A DNA stretch of 6,393 bases from NCBI GenBank assembly GCA_946478965.1, contig CAMLDQ010000096.1, forward strand, positions 1 to 6,393, written 5' to 3'. Numbering within the stretch: the first letter of the stretch is position 1; every line of letters starts with the position of its first letter. Below are positions 5,783 through 6,393 of the stretch, in pieces. Position numbers and translations under genes: made by a program. Source of the DNA: an uncultured Methylobacillus sp. Its GTDB lineage: Bacteria > Pseudomonadota > Gammaproteobacteria > Burkholderiales > Methylophilaceae. A model generated the notes under the pieces. It was given only the letters and a program-made list of their open reading frames with translations. It was not told where the DNA came from and ran no database searches.

Positions 5783-6393
5783 CTAGTCGTTACCCGTTTC
5801 GAGGAAGCTGCGCAGGCGCTCGGAACGCGTCGGATGACGCAGCTTGCGCAGGGCTTTGGCTTCGATCTGACGGATCCGCTCACGCGTCACGTCGAACTGC
5901 TTGCCGACTTCTTCCAGCGTATGATCGGTGTTCATTTCAATGCCGAAGCGCATGCGCAACACCTTGGCCTCACGCGGGGTGAGCGACTCCAGCACTTCCT
6001 TGGTCGCATCGCGCAGGCTGGCGTAGACCGCCGCATCGGCAGGTGCCATGGTGGACTGGTCTTCAATGAAATCGCCAAGATGCGAATCGTCATCGTCGCC
6101 GATGGGCGTTTCCATGGAGATCGGCTCCTTGGAAATCTTGAGGATCTTGCGGATCTTCTCTTCCGGCATTTCCATCTTTTCGGCCAACGTTGCCGGGTCG
6201 GGCTCGAGGCCGGTTTCCTGCAGAATCTGGCGCGAGATGCGATTCATCTTGTTGATGGTTTCGATCATGTGCACCGGGATACGGATGGTGCGCGCCTGGT
6301 CGGCGATCGAGCGGGTGATGGCCTGGCGAATCCACCAGGTGGCGTACGTCGAGAACTTGTAGCCGCGGCGGTATTCGAACTTGTCCACCGCCT
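5783..6393 (-). CDS. rpoD: RNA polymerase primary sigma factor RpoD (sigma-70), C-terminal part (runs off the right edge)
   Basis: About 203 C-terminal residues of the housekeeping sigma factor are present; the start lies beyond the right edge. Reading leftward, region 2.3-2.4 is seen as [21 protein letters not shown] and [17 protein letters not shown], which melt and recognise the -10 element. Region 3 follows ([25 protein letters not shown]). Region 4 has [17 protein letters not shown] and the helix-turn-helix [31 protein letters not shown] that contacts the -35 element. The end, [14 protein letters not shown], is close to the E. coli RpoD end plus a few residues. No rpoS- or rpoH-type divergence is seen. 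The tRNA gene follows 12 nt after the TAG, so both are probably one transcript. Confidence 0.97.
   Translation of the reverse strand, partial: AVDKFEYRRGYKFSTYATWWIRQAITRSIADQARTIRIPVHMIETINKMNRISRQILQETGLEPDPATLAEKMEMPEEKIRKILKISKEPISMETPIGDDDDSHLGDFIEDQSTMAPADAAVYASLRDATKEVLESLTPREAKVLRMRFGIEMNTDHTLEEVGKQFDVTRERIRQIEAKALRKLRHPTRSERLRSFLETGND

Overview
The window looks like chromosomal core sequence from a methylotrophic betaproteobacterium, probably Methylophilaceae-like. The clues are a XoxF-type methanol dehydrogenase at the left edge, a primary sigma factor (RpoD) tail very close to the proteobacterial consensus, and a proteobacterial YaeQ homologue. The taxonomic placement is inferred from protein resemblance and was not computed.

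Layout: (1) 1-400, minus strand, is the 5' end of xoxF, a periplasmic PQQ-dependent methanol dehydrogenase that runs off the left edge. (2) 401-672 is a divergent intergenic region with a candidate extended -10 for the rightward genes. (3) 673-4723, plus strand, holds four closely spaced genes: a prolyl aminopeptidase-like hydrolase, a small protein with two CBS domains, an ArsB/NhaD-type ion transporter, and a YihY/BrkB-family membrane protein fused to a cyclic-nucleotide-binding domain. Gaps are 11, 5 and 21 nt, so they probably form one operon. (4) 4724-4935 is a convergent 3' region with overlapping inverted repeats and a terminator-like hairpin whose T-tract faces the leftward gene. (5) 4936-5481, minus strand, is yaeQ. 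(6) 5482-5656 holds no recognisable gene. (7) 5657-6393, minus strand, is the 3' part of rpoD, then 12 nt later a tRNA with anticodon CAU (most likely tRNA-Ile2) with encoded CCA, then 3 nt later an intrinsic terminator.

The most interesting part is the transporter block. A CBS-pair protein (a domain type that often binds adenosine nucleotides) and a cyclic-nucleotide-binding domain sit on either side of a cation/anion transporter. This suggests ion transport or envelope physiology tied to nucleotide signals, which is an inference from domains and gene order. The second notable point is the rpoD-tRNA-terminator arrangement: with no terminator between rpoD and the tRNA, tRNA processing would create the 3' end of the rpoD message. 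The tRNA also has a long D-loop. No mobile element, CRISPR array or clear sign of recent transfer is visible.
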